This document shows positions 41,648 to 51,957 of a stretch of DNA of 64,000 nucleotides, one piece after another. Numbering within the stretch: position 1 is the stretch's first letter; every line of letters starts with the position of its first letter. The notes beneath the pieces are model-generated. The model worked only from the letters and a program-made list of their open reading frames with translations. It did not search any database and had not been told where the DNA came from. The stretch spans positions 62,001 to 126,000 of the forward strand of contig NZ_JAQISW010000004.1 in the NCBI RefSeq assembly GCF_028618435.1. The letters run 5' to 3'. A program made the position numbers and the translations under genes. This stretch comes from Bartonella sp. MM73XJBT.G (GTDB lineage Bacteria > Pseudomonadota > Alphaproteobacteria > Rhizobiales > Rhizobiaceae).

Positions 41648-42933
41648 ATGAAGATTTTTTTCCTCGTCGTAATATTAGTCTTAAGCGTCGGTATAGGGCT
41701 GAACGTCGTTTTCGTGCCTATGGGTTGATTTCTATTTTTATTGGTCTGTTTTTTTTATTTGCGCTTTTATGGTCGATTATGAGTCAAGGCTATACAGCTT
41801 TTTTTCAAAGTGAAATGGCATTATCGATTTATTTGGATGAAAAGATTATTGATCCGAGTGGTCAACGTCAAAAAAAACCACAAGTTCTCATAACAGCAAA
41901 TTATCCGCTTCTTGTACGCAATGCTTTAGCAAAAAAACTCGGTGTTAATCAAAATGATCATGCTTCTCTGCGGGACATTAACCGTATGTTTTCAAATGGT
42001 ATACGTGTTCAACTGCGTGAAATGGTGACAAAAAATCCAAAACTGATTGGCACAATACAAAAAATCAAAGTTTTGGCAGCCGCGGATATTGATTCTGCTT
42101 ATAAAGGGCAGATTGATCTGCATGTAGCAGAAAAAAACCGAAAAGTTTCTAATCGACAAGTAGAATGGATAAAGCGCTTAGCGCATGATGGTACGCTTTA
42201 TAAGACATTTAATATTGGTTTTTTTACATTTGGTGCTTCAAGTCGTCCTGAGACTGCGGGATTAGGTGTTGCTATCATTGGATCTCTTTATATGATAAGC
42301 GTCGTTTTATTGTTTTCACTGCCGATAGGCATAGCAACGGCTCTTTATTTAGAAGAATATGCACGCAAAAATAAATTTACAGATTTTATTGAGGTTAATA
42401 TCAATAATCTTGCTGCTGTTCCTTCGATTGTTTTTGGTCTTTTAGGACTTGCGGTTTTTGTTAATTTTTTAGGATTACCACGTTCAGCTTCTTTTGTTGG
42501 TGGTCTTGTTTTAGCGCTCATGACTCTTCCTACGATCATTATTGCAACACGTTCTGCTTTGCGGGCTGTTCCTCTCTCTATTCGTGCGGCAGCTTTAGGG
42601 TTAGGGGCATCAAAAACACAAATGATTTTTCATCATGTTGTTCCTTTAGCAGCGCCTGGTATTTTGACTGGTACGATTATTGGAGTCGCTCAGGCTTTGG
42701 GTGAAACAGCACCTTTGCTTTTGATTGGAATGGTTGCTTTTGTTGTGAATATTCCTACAACTCCCATGGATCCGGCAACAGCTTTACCTGTTCAAATTTT
42801 TATGTGGGCGGGTGAAGCAGAGCGCGCTTTTGTTGAAAAGACATCGGGGGCTATTATTGTCTTAATGATTTTTCTTGCGATCATGAATATTTCTGCGGTT
42901 TTTTTACGTCGACGGTTTGAACGCCGTCAGTAA
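41644..42933 (+). CDS. pstA: Phosphate ABC transporter permease PstA
   Basis: PstA pairs with PstC. The 429-residue protein has one N-terminal hydrophobic segment, a large periplasmic insertion (about residues 60-190) found in the long rhizobial form, then the permease core starting near GLGVAIIGSLYMISVVLL. The cytoplasmic EAA loop is ALGLGASKTQMIFHHVVPLAAPGI. The start overlaps the pstC stop (ATGA), implying coupled translation; a second ATG 4 nt further on is out of this frame. Confidence 0.95.
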   Translation: MNEDFFPRRNISLKRRYRAERRFRAYGLISIFIGLFFLFALLWSIMSQGYTAFFQSEMALSIYLDEKIIDPSGQRQKKPQVLITANYPLLVRNALAKKLGVNQNDHASLRDINRMFSNGIRVQLREMVTKNPKLIGTIQKIKVLAAADIDSAYKGQIDLHVAEKNRKVSNRQVEWIKRLAHDGTLYKTFNIGFFTFGASSRPETAGLGVAIIGSLYMISVVLLFSLPIGIATALYLEEYARKNKFTDFIEVNINNLAAVPSIVFGLLGLAVFVNFLGLPRSASFVGGLVLALMTLPTIIIATRSALRAVPLSIRAAALGLGASKTQMIFHHVVPLAAPGILTGTIIGVAQALGETAPLLLIGMVAFVVNIPTTPMDPATALPVQIFMWAGEAERAFVEKTSGAIIVLMIFLAIMNISAVFLRRRFERRQ

Positions 42934-42984
42934 TTTAAATAAAATAATAACTTTGATAAGATTTTTGTAAGGTAAGTTTTTGTC

Positions 42985-43743
42985 ATGAAGATTAAAATGC
43001 GTGGTCAAGATGTGAAGGTTTCTTATGGGGACAAAGAAGCACTTCATGGTATTACCCTTGATATTCCTGAACATCAAGTCACAGCTTTGATTGGTCCCTC
43101 AGGATGTGGAAAATCGACTTTTTTGCGTTGTTTTAACCGTATGAATGATACGATTGAAGGGGCTAAAATAACGGGTCTTATCACTTTAGATGGAGAGAAT
43201 ATTTATGACCAGAGAATTGATGTTGTAGAATTACGGGCCCGTGTTGGAATGGTTTTTCAAAAGCCTAGTCCTTTTCCAAAATCTATATTTGAAAATGTTG
43301 CCTATGGTCCGCGCATTCATGGTTTGGTAAAAACGCGTTCTGAATTGCATGATGTGGTTGAAAAGAGTTTGAGGCAGGCTGGTTTATTTGAAGAAGTAAA
43401 AGACCGTCTTCATGATCTTGGAACAAGTTTATCGGGAGGACAACAACAGCGTCTGTGTATTGCGCGTGCCATTGCGGTTAGTCCTGAAGTTATTCTGATG
43501 GACGAACCCTGTTCAGCTCTCGATCCCATTGCGACGGCTCGGATTGAAGAGCTTATCGATGCGTTACGGCAAAATTATACAATTGTTATCGTAACACATT
43601 CCATGCAACAGGCAGCACGTGTTTCTCAATATACGGCCATGTTTCATTTAGGGCATTTGGTCGAAGTTGGTGCAACTGAAATAATCTTCACTTCACCAAA
43701 AGAACAACGGACGCAAGATTATATTACGGGGCGTTTTGGATAG
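42985..43743 (+). CDS. pstB: Phosphate ABC transporter ATP-binding protein
   Basis: PstB is the ATPase of the high-affinity phosphate importer. The 252-residue protein shows Walker [10 protein letters not shown] at residues 37-45, the Q-loop in [12 protein letters not shown], the signature [15 protein letters not shown], Walker [13 protein letters not shown] and the switch histidine in [15 protein letters not shown]. It follows pstA by about 50 bp and precedes phoU by 21 bp. Confidence 0.98.
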   Translation: MKIKMRGQDVKVSYGDKEALHGITLDIPEHQVTALIGPSGCGKSTFLRCFNRMNDTIEGAKITGLITLDGENIYDQRIDVVELRARVGMVFQKPSPFPKSIFENVAYGPRIHGLVKTRSELHDVVEKSLRQAGLFEEVKDRLHDLGTSLSGGQQQRLCIARAIAVSPEVILMDEPCSALDPIATARIEELIDALRQNYTIVIVTHSMQQAARVSQYTAMFHLGHLVEVGATEIIFTSPKEQRTQDYITGRFG

Positions 43744-43764
43744 GTGAATTGAGGAGTGTAAGAT

Positions 43765-44487
43765 ATGTCTATGAACCATACCGTTCGTTCTTATGATGCA
43801 GAGCTAAAATATCTAAAAGCAAGAATTACAGAAATGGGGCACCATGCGGAAAGAATGATTGAACGTTCTGTTGCATCGGTTGTCTGTAGTGATCTTCAAC
43901 TTGCAACAGCAGTGATTGCTGATGATTTGTTTTTAGATGAAGCAGAACGTGATATTGATGAAAAAGCAGTTGCTATTATTTGCAAGCGTCAACCGATGGC
44001 TGTAGATTTGCGTGAAATTATTGGAGCCATTCGTATTTCTTCTGATCTTGAGCGGATTGGGGATATGGCTAAAAACATTGCTAAAAGGACTGTTGCCCTT
44101 TCAGAAATACGTCAGTCCACCTCCTTTTATCATGGGCTTGAAACAATTACAGCTTTAGCTCTCAATCAATTAAAAGAAGTCTTAGATGCTTATACGAGTC
44201 GTCGATTAGAGCGTGTTGACGCTGTGCGTGAGCGTGATGAGAAGATTGATGCTTTGTATACTTCTCTTTTTCGTGAACTTTTGACATATATGATGGAAGA
44301 TATGCGCAATATTACGGTTTGTACGCACTTACTGTTTTGTTTAAAGAATATTGAACGAATTGGTGATCATGTTACCAATATTGCTGAAATGTTGCATTAT
44401 ATCATAACGGGTTATCATATGTCTTCTGATCGTCCTCGCGATGACCTTACGTATAAAGTTGGTGTAGGTGAGAAGAAAAGAGATTAA
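43765..44487 (+). CDS. phoU: Phosphate signalling regulator PhoU
   Basis: PhoU is a cytoplasmic negative regulator that links PstSCAB to the PhoR/PhoB two-component system. The 240-residue protein is made of two PhoU three-helix repeats; the characteristic blocks are ADDLFLDEAERDIDEKAVAII with RISSDLERIGDMAKNIAKRT in the first and LLFCLKNIERIGDHVTNIAEML in the second. AGGAG precedes the ATG. In many rhizobia phoB follows; here no phoB is seen after phoU. Confidence 0.96.
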   Translation: MSMNHTVRSYDAELKYLKARITEMGHHAERMIERSVASVVCSDLQLATAVIADDLFLDEAERDIDEKAVAIICKRQPMAVDLREIIGAIRISSDLERIGDMAKNIAKRTVALSEIRQSTSFYHGLETITALALNQLKEVLDAYTSRRLERVDAVRERDEKIDALYTSLFRELLTYMMEDMRNITVCTHLLFCLKNIERIGDHVTNIAEMLHYIITGYHMSSDRPRDDLTYKVGVGEKKRD

Positions 44488-45067
44488 ATTTTTCTGAGAT
44501 TTTTTAAATTCGCTTTTTTAAATTCGCTTGTAGATACAGTGAGCAATTTTCTTACAATACAGAAGCTTTAGAAAGAACATAAAAGGACATAATAACCATA
44601 TGATGAAAAAACACATAGAAGTACCAAAGAGTTTTTTAGGCTAACATGGCAAATTGTTAACTCTTAATTTGACATTTTTGTATATTGGATGATACCATCA
44701 TCTGGATTATGGGGGGGATTTTTTTTGATTGTTTTTTTAAATTTATATTAAAGGGGGTATCTGTATTATTTTTTCAATATTGATGCAAAGAGTTTTGATA
44801 TCCCAATCTTTTTTGTGTTTAGAATGAGCGATCATATTATTTTATTGCGATTGAAACATCTGGGTTATATAAGCCTATATTGTCCTGTGAGGAGTGACAA
44901 TATTGATCTATAAATTAAGAGTATTTTATTTTTTATTTCGCATAGATAGTTTTTGATTACCATTTGTATTAAAATTTTACTGAGTGGTAACAATTAGTTG
45001 TATACTTTATTGAGAGATACATTTAAAGCTCATTTCAAAATTTGAATAGCTCAGAGATTATAGGAAT
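44488..45067. other. Intergenic region after phoU, nothing recognised
   Basis: About 580 AT-rich bases between phoU and the hydrolase gene. There is no recognisable phoB fragment, RNA gene or terminator. The right end should contain the promoter of the next gene. Confidence 0.4.
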
Positions 45068-45916
45068 GTGTTACCTAAGATGAAAAAAAATCGTTGGAAT
45101 GTTTTTGTTACCTGTTGCGTAGCACCCCTGGTTGTTGTGGGGTGTGCTACAAGTCATTTAGATGCTGGAAAAGTAAATAGTAAGAAGACAAAAACAGTTA
45201 CGTATCCATTGACAGAGCGCCAATGCCTTATGCGTGCGATGTATTTTGAATCAAACCGCTCAAGTCGTGAAGGAATGATTGCCGTTGGGACGGTTGTTAT
45301 GAATCGTGTTAATTCAACCGCTTATCCTAAGACAATTTGTGGTGTTGTTGGCCAATATAAGCAATTTGCCCCTGGTGTTTTAACGCGTCCTATGACGGAG
45401 AAAGCATCTGTTGCTCGTGTAAGAGAAGCTGCTGATGCAGTTTTACGCGGTGAACGAGATAAGAAGGTTAAACACGCTAAGTTTTTTCATACCGCTGGTT
45501 TGTCTTTTCCTTATAGAAACATGCATTATGTTCATGTTGCAGGGGGGAATGCTTTTTATGAAAAGCGATCCCGCGATGGATCACTTCAAGTTCCTACGGA
45601 TAACCGTCCTTATGATGTTGCTTATGCCTTTGCTCAGGAACGTTCTGGTTATGCACCAAGCTTTATCGATGAAGGCTTAGAAAGTAAGGGAGTAAAGGCA
45701 GAAAAAAGTACATCTCCTTCAACAGCAGTAGCACAGTCTAAGACGGTACAGCCTATGTCTTTTGCTATGATCCAGCTTGATAAAGTTCCCATTCCAGCTT
45801 ATGCGCCTAGACCTCTAGCGAGGAAAGAGGAAAATAAAACAATTATGACGTTGCCTTCATCAGATCAGTTAAATGCAATTGTTGCAATGTTAGAAAAACG
45901 ACACAGAAACTGGTAA
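45068..45916 (+). CDS. SleB-type cell-wall hydrolase lipoprotein
   Basis: The protein carries a Hydrolase_2 (SleB) domain: the conserved RAMYFESNRSSREGMIAVG contains the catalytic Glu, and VMNRVNSTAYPKTICGVVGQ follows. Members cleave peptidoglycan as lytic transglycosylases or amidases. The N-terminus is a lipoprotein signal with lipobox VVGC (Cys26), so it is likely anchored in the outer membrane. The C-terminal third is a Pro/Ser-rich tail. The frame opens with GTG at 45068; the ATG at 45080 (MKKNRWNVF) is an alternative start, and the AGGA upstream is badly spaced for both. Length is 282 or 278. Confidence 0.82.
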   Translation: MLPKMKKNRWNVFVTCCVAPLVVVGCATSHLDAGKVNSKKTKTVTYPLTERQCLMRAMYFESNRSSREGMIAVGTVVMNRVNSTAYPKTICGVVGQYKQFAPGVLTRPMTEKASVARVREAADAVLRGERDKKVKHAKFFHTAGLSFPYRNMHYVHVAGGNAFYEKRSRDGSLQVPTDNRPYDVAYAFAQERSGYAPSFIDEGLESKGVKAEKSTSPSTAVAQSKTVQPMSFAMIQLDKVPIPAYAPRPLARKEENKTIMTLPSSDQLNAIVAMLEKRHRNW

Positions 45917-46092
45917 GTTTTTGCGCAACCGAAGAAGAGTCTTACACCCCATTGCGGTTTATGAATTAAGTAAATTCTTTAGTAAGAGTGATACGCATAA
46001 ATAGACGTAGAGAAAGAATTGAAAGGATCGAGAAAAATAATTTAAAATATGGTAGCGTAAGAATACATTTTATTTAAAGAAGGGTGTAGGTA

Positions 46093-47340
46093 ATGTATTT
46101 TGATATTCATGAGACAATTTCGCCTGAAATGCTTAATCGTCTTGCAGAAGTTACGGTAAAAGTGGGGTTAAATTTACAAGAGGGGCAGGATCTTGTTTTG
46201 ACTGCTCCAGTTTCAGCATTACCTCTTGTTCGGCGTATTGCATATCATGCTTATAAAGTTGGTGTTGGTGTCATTACACCAATTTTTAGTGATGATGTGT
46301 TATCGCTTACACGTTTTGAAAATGCCCATACGGCTAGTTTTGATTGTGCCCCTTCTTGGCTCTATGAGGGAATGGCGAAGGCTTTTGAAAATGGGGCCGC
46401 ACGTTTAGCGATTGTTGGTGATAATCCGTTACTCCTTTCCAATCAAGATTTTGATAAAGTTGCGCGATTAAATAAAGCCACTTCAGTGGCTTATCAGCCG
46501 GCACTCAAGAAAATATCGAATTTTGCTATCAATTGGTCGATTGTCGCTTATCCAACAGCAGGGTGGGCTGAGGCAATGTTTCCTTCTTTACCGCTTAATG
46601 AGGCGATTAAAAAATTAGCTGATGCAATTTTTTCTGCTTCACGTGTTACAGGAGAAGATCCGGTGCATGCGTGGACTGTTCATAACGCAAATTTGAAGAA
46701 ACGGTCATCTTGGCTTAATGAACAGCGTTTTTCTGCTTTGCACTTTACAGGACCAGGGACTGATTTAACAGTTGGTTTGGCAGATGATCATGAATGGCAT
46801 GGGGGGGCATCCGTTGCAAAAAATGGTGTTGTTTGTAATCCTAATATTCCGACAGAAGAAGTTTTCACGACTCCTCATGCTCATAGGGTTGAAGGGTTTG
46901 TTCGCTCAACAAAGCCTCTTTCCTATCAAGGAACACTGATTGATAATATTGAAGTACGTTTTGAAGCAGGGCGCATTGTTGAGGCTCACGCATCAACAGG
47001 CGAGGCAGTTTTACAACAGGTTTTGCAAAGTGATGAGGGTGCAAGCCGGTTGGGCGAGGTTGCTCTTGTGCCTCATTCTTCACCAATTTCTAAGAGTGAG
47101 CTTCTTTTTTATAATACCTTATTTGATGAAAATGCAGCTTGTCACATTGCTTTAGGACAGTGTTATTCCAAATGCTTTTTAGACGGAGCATCATTAACAT
47201 CAGAAGAGATTGCAGCGCGTGGTGGTAATAAAAGTGTTATTCATATTGACTGGATGATTGGTTCTGGTGAAATTGACATAGATGGTATTACGCAGGATGG
47301 TGTAAGAGTTCCTATATTTCGTAAGGGTGAATGGGCTTAA
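46093..47340 (+). CDS. M29-family metalloaminopeptidase
   Basis: The 415-residue protein belongs to the peptidase M29 (AmpS/PepS, thermophilic aminopeptidase) family of cytoplasmic two-metal aminopeptidases. Metal-ligand blocks are visible: PNIPTEEVFTTPH, the HIALGQ histidine block, and HIDWMIGSGEIDIDG near the C-terminus. The N-terminal Rossmann-like half contains AIVGDNPLLL. No signal peptide is present. It stands alone with spaces of about 180 bp upstream and 280 bp downstream. Confidence 0.93.
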   Translation: MYFDIHETISPEMLNRLAEVTVKVGLNLQEGQDLVLTAPVSALPLVRRIAYHAYKVGVGVITPIFSDDVLSLTRFENAHTASFDCAPSWLYEGMAKAFENGAARLAIVGDNPLLLSNQDFDKVARLNKATSVAYQPALKKISNFAINWSIVAYPTAGWAEAMFPSLPLNEAIKKLADAIFSASRVTGEDPVHAWTVHNANLKKRSSWLNEQRFSALHFTGPGTDLTVGLADDHEWHGGASVAKNGVVCNPNIPTEEVFTTPHAHRVEGFVRSTKPLSYQGTLIDNIEVRFEAGRIVEAHASTGEAVLQQVLQSDEGASRLGEVALVPHSSPISKSELLFYNTLFDENAACHIALGQCYSKCFLDGASLTSEEIAARGGNKSVIHIDWMIGSGEIDIDGITQDGVRVPIFRKGEWA

Positions 47341-47624
47341 TTTTATTATGCTGTAAAAGTAAAACACGTCATTTGAGGTTGATAAGTTTCCTTGACAGGG
47401 CAAGTATTTCTAGAGTACGTGAATGAATATTCAAGATAGGGCTTAATCGTGTAAAACCTTTCGTTAAATGAGTTACATGAGTATGAAGCCAAATAAGTTT
47501 ACTCAACAAGGATCATGGTTATTTACAGAACAGATGAGATTAAAATTTTTATTCTTTGAGGATGTGAAAAAGATCAATTGATCAGTGATACGACTGGAAA
47601 GTGCATAATTATTAAAGAGGAGTG

Positions 47625-48500
47625 ATGCCAGAGCTTCCTGAAGTAGAGACGGTTCGTCGTGGACTTAAGTCTGTTGTCACTGATGCAAAGATAGTATCTG
47701 TCAAACTTAATCGAAGAGATTTGCGTTTTCCTTTTCCTGAGGCTTTTTCTGAACGGCTTATTGGTAAAAAAATTTTAGAACTTGGTCGGCGTGCGAAATA
47801 TTTATTATTTCATCTTTCTCAGGATGAAACGATTTTAAGCCATTTAGGAATGTCGGGGTCATGGCGTATAGAGAATGATCTTTTAAGAAAAACTTTTTCA
47901 ACGACCAATAAATTGGTTAAGCATGATCATTTTATTATGGATATTCAGACAAGGAATGATGAAGTTTACCAACTTATTTATAATGATGTGCGTCGCTTTG
48001 GGTTTATGCTTTTAGTTGATACGGACAAGCTTTATAAACATCCGCTTTTGAATAAGCTAGGGCTTGAACCTATGAGCGATGCATTTTCTGGTTGCTACTT
48101 ACAAAAGGCTTTTGTTAATAAAAAAATGTCTCTCAAGGGTGTTTTACTTGATCAGTCTATCGTTGCGGGGCTTGGAAATATTTATGTTTGCGAGGCACTT
48201 TGGCGGAGTCGTTTGTCTCCACAGCGTGGTGCATTTACATTAGCATCAAAAACGGTATATGCACGTGAGCTTGCAGATTCTTTAGCACAAAATATACGAA
48301 ATGTGATTTCTGAAGCTATTTTATCTGGTGGTTCTTCTTTGCGTGATTATGTGCATATAGATGGTTCCCTTGGTTATTTTCAACATACTTTTTCAGTTTA
48401 TGGACGAGAAGGTAAGGAATGTTTGGAATGCGGAACGCCTATATTACGTATTTTACAGGCTGGGCGTTCAAGTTTTTACTGCTCACAGTGTCAAAAATGA
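47625..48500 (+). CDS. mutM: Formamidopyrimidine-DNA glycosylase
   Basis: MutM removes 8-oxoguanine and ring-opened purines from DNA and nicks the abasic site. The mature N-terminus must be Pro2, so I choose the ATG at 47625 (MPELPEVETVRRGL) and not the GTG at 47622; a GAGGAGTG ribosome-binding site precedes it. Pro2/Glu3 are catalytic and IGKKILELGRRAKYLLF has the DNA-binding Lys. The helix-two-turn-helix GLGNIYVCEALW and the C-terminal zinc finger CLECG...CSQCQ are intact. Length is 291. Confidence 0.97.
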   Translation: MPELPEVETVRRGLKSVVTDAKIVSVKLNRRDLRFPFPEAFSERLIGKKILELGRRAKYLLFHLSQDETILSHLGMSGSWRIENDLLRKTFSTTNKLVKHDHFIMDIQTRNDEVYQLIYNDVRRFGFMLLVDTDKLYKHPLLNKLGLEPMSDAFSGCYLQKAFVNKKMSLKGVLLDQSIVAGLGNIYVCEALWRSRLSPQRGAFTLASKTVYARELADSLAQNIRNVISEAILSGGSSLRDYVHIDGSLGYFQHTFSVYGREGKECLECGTPILRILQAGRSSFYCSQCQK

Positions 48501-48602
48501 ATAAGATATCTTGCAAAATCCTACAAGAGGCTTAAAGTCAGGTTCTTACAATTATATAAATATATGAGGTATATAAATATATGAGGCTTGAGAGGTTTTT
48601 TT

Positions 48603-49997
48603 ATGCTGAATAAAGTACTAACACATCTTGATGGAAATATAGAAAAGAGCCTTGAACGCCTTTTTTCTCTTTTACGTTTTCAATCGATCTCTACAGACTC
48701 GGCTTATAAGGATGCATGTCGTCAAGCAGCTGATTGGTTAGTAGAGGATTTAAAAAGCATTGGTTTTGAGGCTTCTCGGCGTGATACACCGGGTCATCCA
48801 ATGGTTGTTGGGCATCATCCAGGACCTTCAGAGGATTGTTTACATGTATTGTTTTACGGACATTATGATGTTCAACCTGTTGATCCCTTGAGTTTATGGG
48901 AGGATGATCCATTTACACCTTCTTTAAAAGAGAGAGATGGAGAGAAAGTTATTTGTGCTCGCGGCGCTTCAGATGACAAAGGTCAGTTGATGACATTTAT
49001 TGAAGCGTGTCGTGCATATAAGAAAGAAACAGGGCAGCTTCCTGTTAAAGTGACTATTTTATGTGAAGGTGAGGAAGAGTGTGCGTCTCCTTCTCTTGTT
49101 CCTTTTTTGAAAGAAAATAAAGAGGAGCTTAAGGCAGATTATGCACTGGTTTGTGATACCTCGATGTGGGATGCGGATACACCATCTATTGCTCTTTCTC
49201 TTCGGGGAATTATGGCGGAAGAGATTATTATCACGGCAGCTAATCGTGATTTGCATTCTGGTTATTTTGGGGGTGTAGCAGCCAATCCCATTCGTATTTT
49301 AACTAAAGTTTTGGCAGGACTTCACGATGAAAATAATAAGGTGACGCTTCCTGGTTTTTATGATGGTGTAGAAGAAACACCTCCACATATTTTACAATCA
49401 TGGAATGCACTTAATTGTACTGCTGAAAATTTGCTTGGTCCTATCGGTCTTTCCATTCCAGCAGGTGAAAAAGGACGGAGCATTTTAGAGCTTGTGTGGG
49501 CACGTCCTACCATGGAATTTAATGGTATTAGTGGGGGCTATGAAGGGGAAGGGATGAAAACGGTTATTGCCTCTCAAGCGAGTGCAAAAGTATCATGTCG
49601 TTTAGTCCATAAGCAAGATCCAGCGAAAATACGCCAAGCGCTGCGTGATTATGTACGGAGCTCAATTCCTGCTGATTGTACGGTTGAATTTAAGAATCAT
49701 GGTTCTTCTCCAGCACTTCAGTTGTCTGAAGATTCATCTTTTATCAAGGAGGCGAAGGATGCTTTATCACAAGAGTGGGAAGTTCCTGCTGTCTTGACAG
49801 CCATGGGGGGGTCGATTCCAATTGTTGCCGATTTTCGGTCAATTCTCGGCATGGAAACTCTTTTGGTTGGTTTTGGATTGGCTGATGACCGTATTCATTC
49901 GCCTAATGAAAAGTATAATCTAAAATCGTTCCATAAGGGGCAGAGGTCTTGGGCGCGTATTCTTACCGCTTTAGCAAAGAGGAGGGTGAATGGCTGA
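48603..49997 (+). CDS. M20-family metallopeptidase (dipeptidase)
   Basis: The 464-residue protein is an M20 exopeptidase related to ArgE/DapE/CPG2, probably a dipeptidase. Metal-ligand and catalytic blocks are FYGHYDVQPVDP, CARGASDDKGQLM, LCEGEEECASPS, CDTSMWDADTPS and the C-terminal RIHSPNEKYNL. The central lid/dimerisation domain lies at about residues 200-370. The frame opens at a TTG at 48588, but the ATG at 48603 is chosen because AGAGG lies just upstream. It overlaps the following RNase D gene by 8 nt. Confidence 0.92.
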   Translation: MLNKVLTHLDGNIEKSLERLFSLLRFQSISTDSAYKDACRQAADWLVEDLKSIGFEASRRDTPGHPMVVGHHPGPSEDCLHVLFYGHYDVQPVDPLSLWEDDPFTPSLKERDGEKVICARGASDDKGQLMTFIEACRAYKKETGQLPVKVTILCEGEEECASPSLVPFLKENKEELKADYALVCDTSMWDADTPSIALSLRGIMAEEIIITAANRDLHSGYFGGVAANPIRILTKVLAGLHDENNKVTLPGFYDGVEETPPHILQSWNALNCTAENLLGPIGLSIPAGEKGRSILELVWARPTMEFNGISGGYEGEGMKTVIASQASAKVSCRLVHKQDPAKIRQALRDYVRSSIPADCTVEFKNHGSSPALQLSEDSSFIKEAKDALSQEWEVPAVLTAMGGSIPIVADFRSILGMETLLVGFGLADDRIHSPNEKYNLKSFHKGQRSWARILTALAKRRVNG

Positions 49998-50610
49998 GAT
50001 TCGCGTCCATCAAGGTGATTTGCCAAACCTAGATAATTATAAAACTGATGCCATTGCGATTGATACTGAGACTTTAGGATTACAACCACATCGTGATCGT
50101 TTGTGTGTTGTTCAGATTTCTTCTGGAGATGGGACTGCTGATATTGTACAAATTGCTAAAGGACAAAAGAGTGCTCCCAATTTGGTCAAGCTTCTTAAAG
50201 ATAACGCCGTCACCAAAATATTCCATTTCGGGCGTTTTGATCTTGCTATTTTAGCGCATACATTTGGTGTTATGCCAGAGGCTGTTTTTTGTACAAAGAT
50301 CGCTTCAAAGCTCACACGTACCTATACGGATCGTCATGGCTTGAAAGAAATTTGTAATGAAATGCTGAATGTGAATATTTCTAAACAGCAACAATCTTCG
50401 GATTGGGCGGCAGAAACGTTATCACAGGCACAAATTGAATATGCTGCATCGGATGTGTTATACTTGCATCGTTTAAAGCTTATATTTGAAGAACGTTTAA
50501 GACGCGAAGAGCGAGAAAATGTTGCCAAGGCGTGCTTTCAATTTTTGCCTATGAGAGCTAAGCTTGACCTTTTAGGATGGGCGGAAGTTGATATTTTTGC
50601 CCATAGCTAA
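49990..50610 (+). CDS. rnd: Short RNase D-like 3'-5' exoribonuclease
   Basis: The 206-residue protein is a DEDDy-type 3'-5' exonuclease. Exo I is IAIDTETLGLQP, Exo II lies in KIFHFGRFDLAIL, and Exo III is the YAASDVLYLHRL block with the Tyr typical of DEDDy enzymes. It lacks the C-terminal HRDC domains of full-length E. coli RNase D (375 residues), a short form common in Hyphomicrobiales. Translation appears coupled to the upstream peptidase gene by an 8-nt overlap. A strong terminator follows. Confidence 0.9.
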   Translation: MAEIRVHQGDLPNLDNYKTDAIAIDTETLGLQPHRDRLCVVQISSGDGTADIVQIAKGQKSAPNLVKLLKDNAVTKIFHFGRFDLAILAHTFGVMPEAVFCTKIASKLTRTYTDRHGLKEICNEMLNVNISKQQQSSDWAAETLSQAQIEYAASDVLYLHRLKLIFEERLRREERENVAKACFQFLPMRAKLDLLGWAEVDIFAHS

Positions 50611-50652
50611 CTTTAAAAATTAGCTTTTAATGAAGTAAATTATTGATGCAAG

Positions 50653-50693
50653 AGGACAAAATGCCGATATTGTCGGCATTTTGTCCTTTTTTT
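50653..50693 (+). terminator. Strong intrinsic terminator after rnd
   Basis: A 15-bp perfect inverted repeat (AGGACAAAATGCCGA and its complement) with a 5-nt loop is followed by a run of seven T. It lies about 40 bp after the rnd stop and closes the M20 peptidase-rnd transcript. A T-poor left side makes it mainly a + strand terminator. Confidence 0.9.
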
Positions 50694-50699
50694 CTCATT

Positions 50700-50985
50700 T
50701 TTTCAGATAACAATTATAACATAAGTTCTCTTTGATTTGAAGTTTAGGCAATAAAAGTAATTTTGAAGAGAGGCTAGGAATTATAGTAGGTTAGAGGCTT
50801 AAATCTCTGAAACCGCTATACAGCTTAATTGGGGAAGAATATAAAGACATCAGTGTAAAAAACAATCCTCATTCTTATCACCACTAATTCTATTTTACGT
50901 CTTTCAAAAGTATACAGCAATATCTATTAAGGAATGCAGATTACGCATTGCCTCACGCTTTTATTTTTCACATTCTTTAGCGGAG
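50700..50985. other. Intergenic region before repeat copy 2, nothing recognised
   Basis: AT-rich sequence with no gene or structure I can support; it leads into the decayed integrase segment. Confidence 0.4.
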
Positions 50986-50989
50986 TCAC

Positions 50990-51265
50990 GCCCATCAAGC
51001 AAAATAAAACATCCTAAACGGAATATATTTTGGGGTGCTCATTCACGTGCTTTTTTAAAGAAAGCTTTCTTAAGACATCCAAGCCCATGACACGGCGGCG
51101 TTCATGAATGATATAACGATAAAGCTTCTCATATTATCTAAAATCTATTGAGCATCACCATTTTTACGCTTATGGAGTCAAGAGCCGCTACCATCACATA
51201 TTTTGCCAACACCCAATTTTGTTACAACCCTTGGTACAATTCATAAGAGGCGTTTTTTATTGTAC
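50990..51265 (-). pseudogene. Phage-type integrase 5' remnant (repeat copy 2)
   Basis: On the minus strand this segment follows copy 1 closely in order: ATGAATTGTACCAAGG, TTGGGTGTTGGCAAAA, GGTAGCGGCTC, CTCCATAAGCGTAAAAATGG, CGTTATATCATTCATGAACG and GTCTTAAGAAAGC. It is more decayed, with stops, frameshifts and a ~19-bp insertion near 51125-51145. It encodes nothing today. The same 5' part of the gene is preserved as in copy 1, which argues that the unit that spread was already truncated. Confidence 0.7.
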
Positions 51266-51415
51266 AGTTTCACTCCATGTAAGCGTGCCCACTTGTAATG
51301 TGCAAATAAATGGTTTCGGTTAATTTAACATAAGAGAATTTTATGATATTTGGGGGGCTAATTCAATATAGATAACGACATATTATCATTATAAATCAAA
51401 ATGTTATAGGCTTAA
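51266..51415. repeat. Flanking part of dispersed integrase-derived repeat, copy 2
   Basis: Shares with copies 1 and 3 the words TGTGCAAATAAATGGTTT, AAGAGAATTTTATGATATTT and the boundary word ATTATCATTATAAATCA, in the same order. A further weaker match to the end of the element lies at about 51620-51735 (TTTGAAATGAGA, CACTCATTCAATAG, ATACTTATAAATTAATATG). Confidence 0.6.
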
Positions 51416-51957
51416 GATATAAAAATTGACCACGATCATACTGAACAATACAAAGAATGATATCTAGAAATAAGTTAGCAAAAGCATGTTTTTGTTCAAG
51501 TCAAAATGTAATCACTTTTGCGTTTAAAGAGATTCATAAGAAAAAGCACTTTTTTCAAGAGTTTTATCCATATATCAACTTCATTTATGATATGGAGGCG
51601 GATAATTTAGCTTAATTGTACCATGAACAAGTTTGAAATGAGATAAACCTGTGATACTGAGAGCACTCATTCAATAGCGGGAATGATAAATTATACTTAT
51701 AAATTAATATGTTGAATAACACTTGTGACCTTTATTGTCTCACAGACGACACTTTGTGCTTTTATTCATTGCCAAACAAGTGTTTTCTATGTTGACCACG
51801 CAGGGTAGTTTACATTTATTTTAAAATTAAAATGCCCCAAAGTTTTGTTTTTTTAAGAATTCTTACTTTTTATCTATAAACGTACTATTTTTTCTGGAAA
51901 TTAGCAATGAAGACACTAGATAAAATCCATTATGGATATTTCTACGAGGTTAAATTT
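51416..51957. other. Low-coding region with repeat-like end sequence
   Basis: No gene is seen. The 51620-51735 part resembles the end of the dispersed repeat. A phrase TATGGAGGCGGATAATTTAG near 51590 has a similar counterpart (TATGGAGGTGGGTAATTTGG) near 53477, hinting at further shared decayed sequence. Confidence 0.4.

Noticed and set aside
44488-45067. Decayed phoB after phoU
   Set aside because: Expected from rhizobial gene order, but no frame shows response-regulator motifs.
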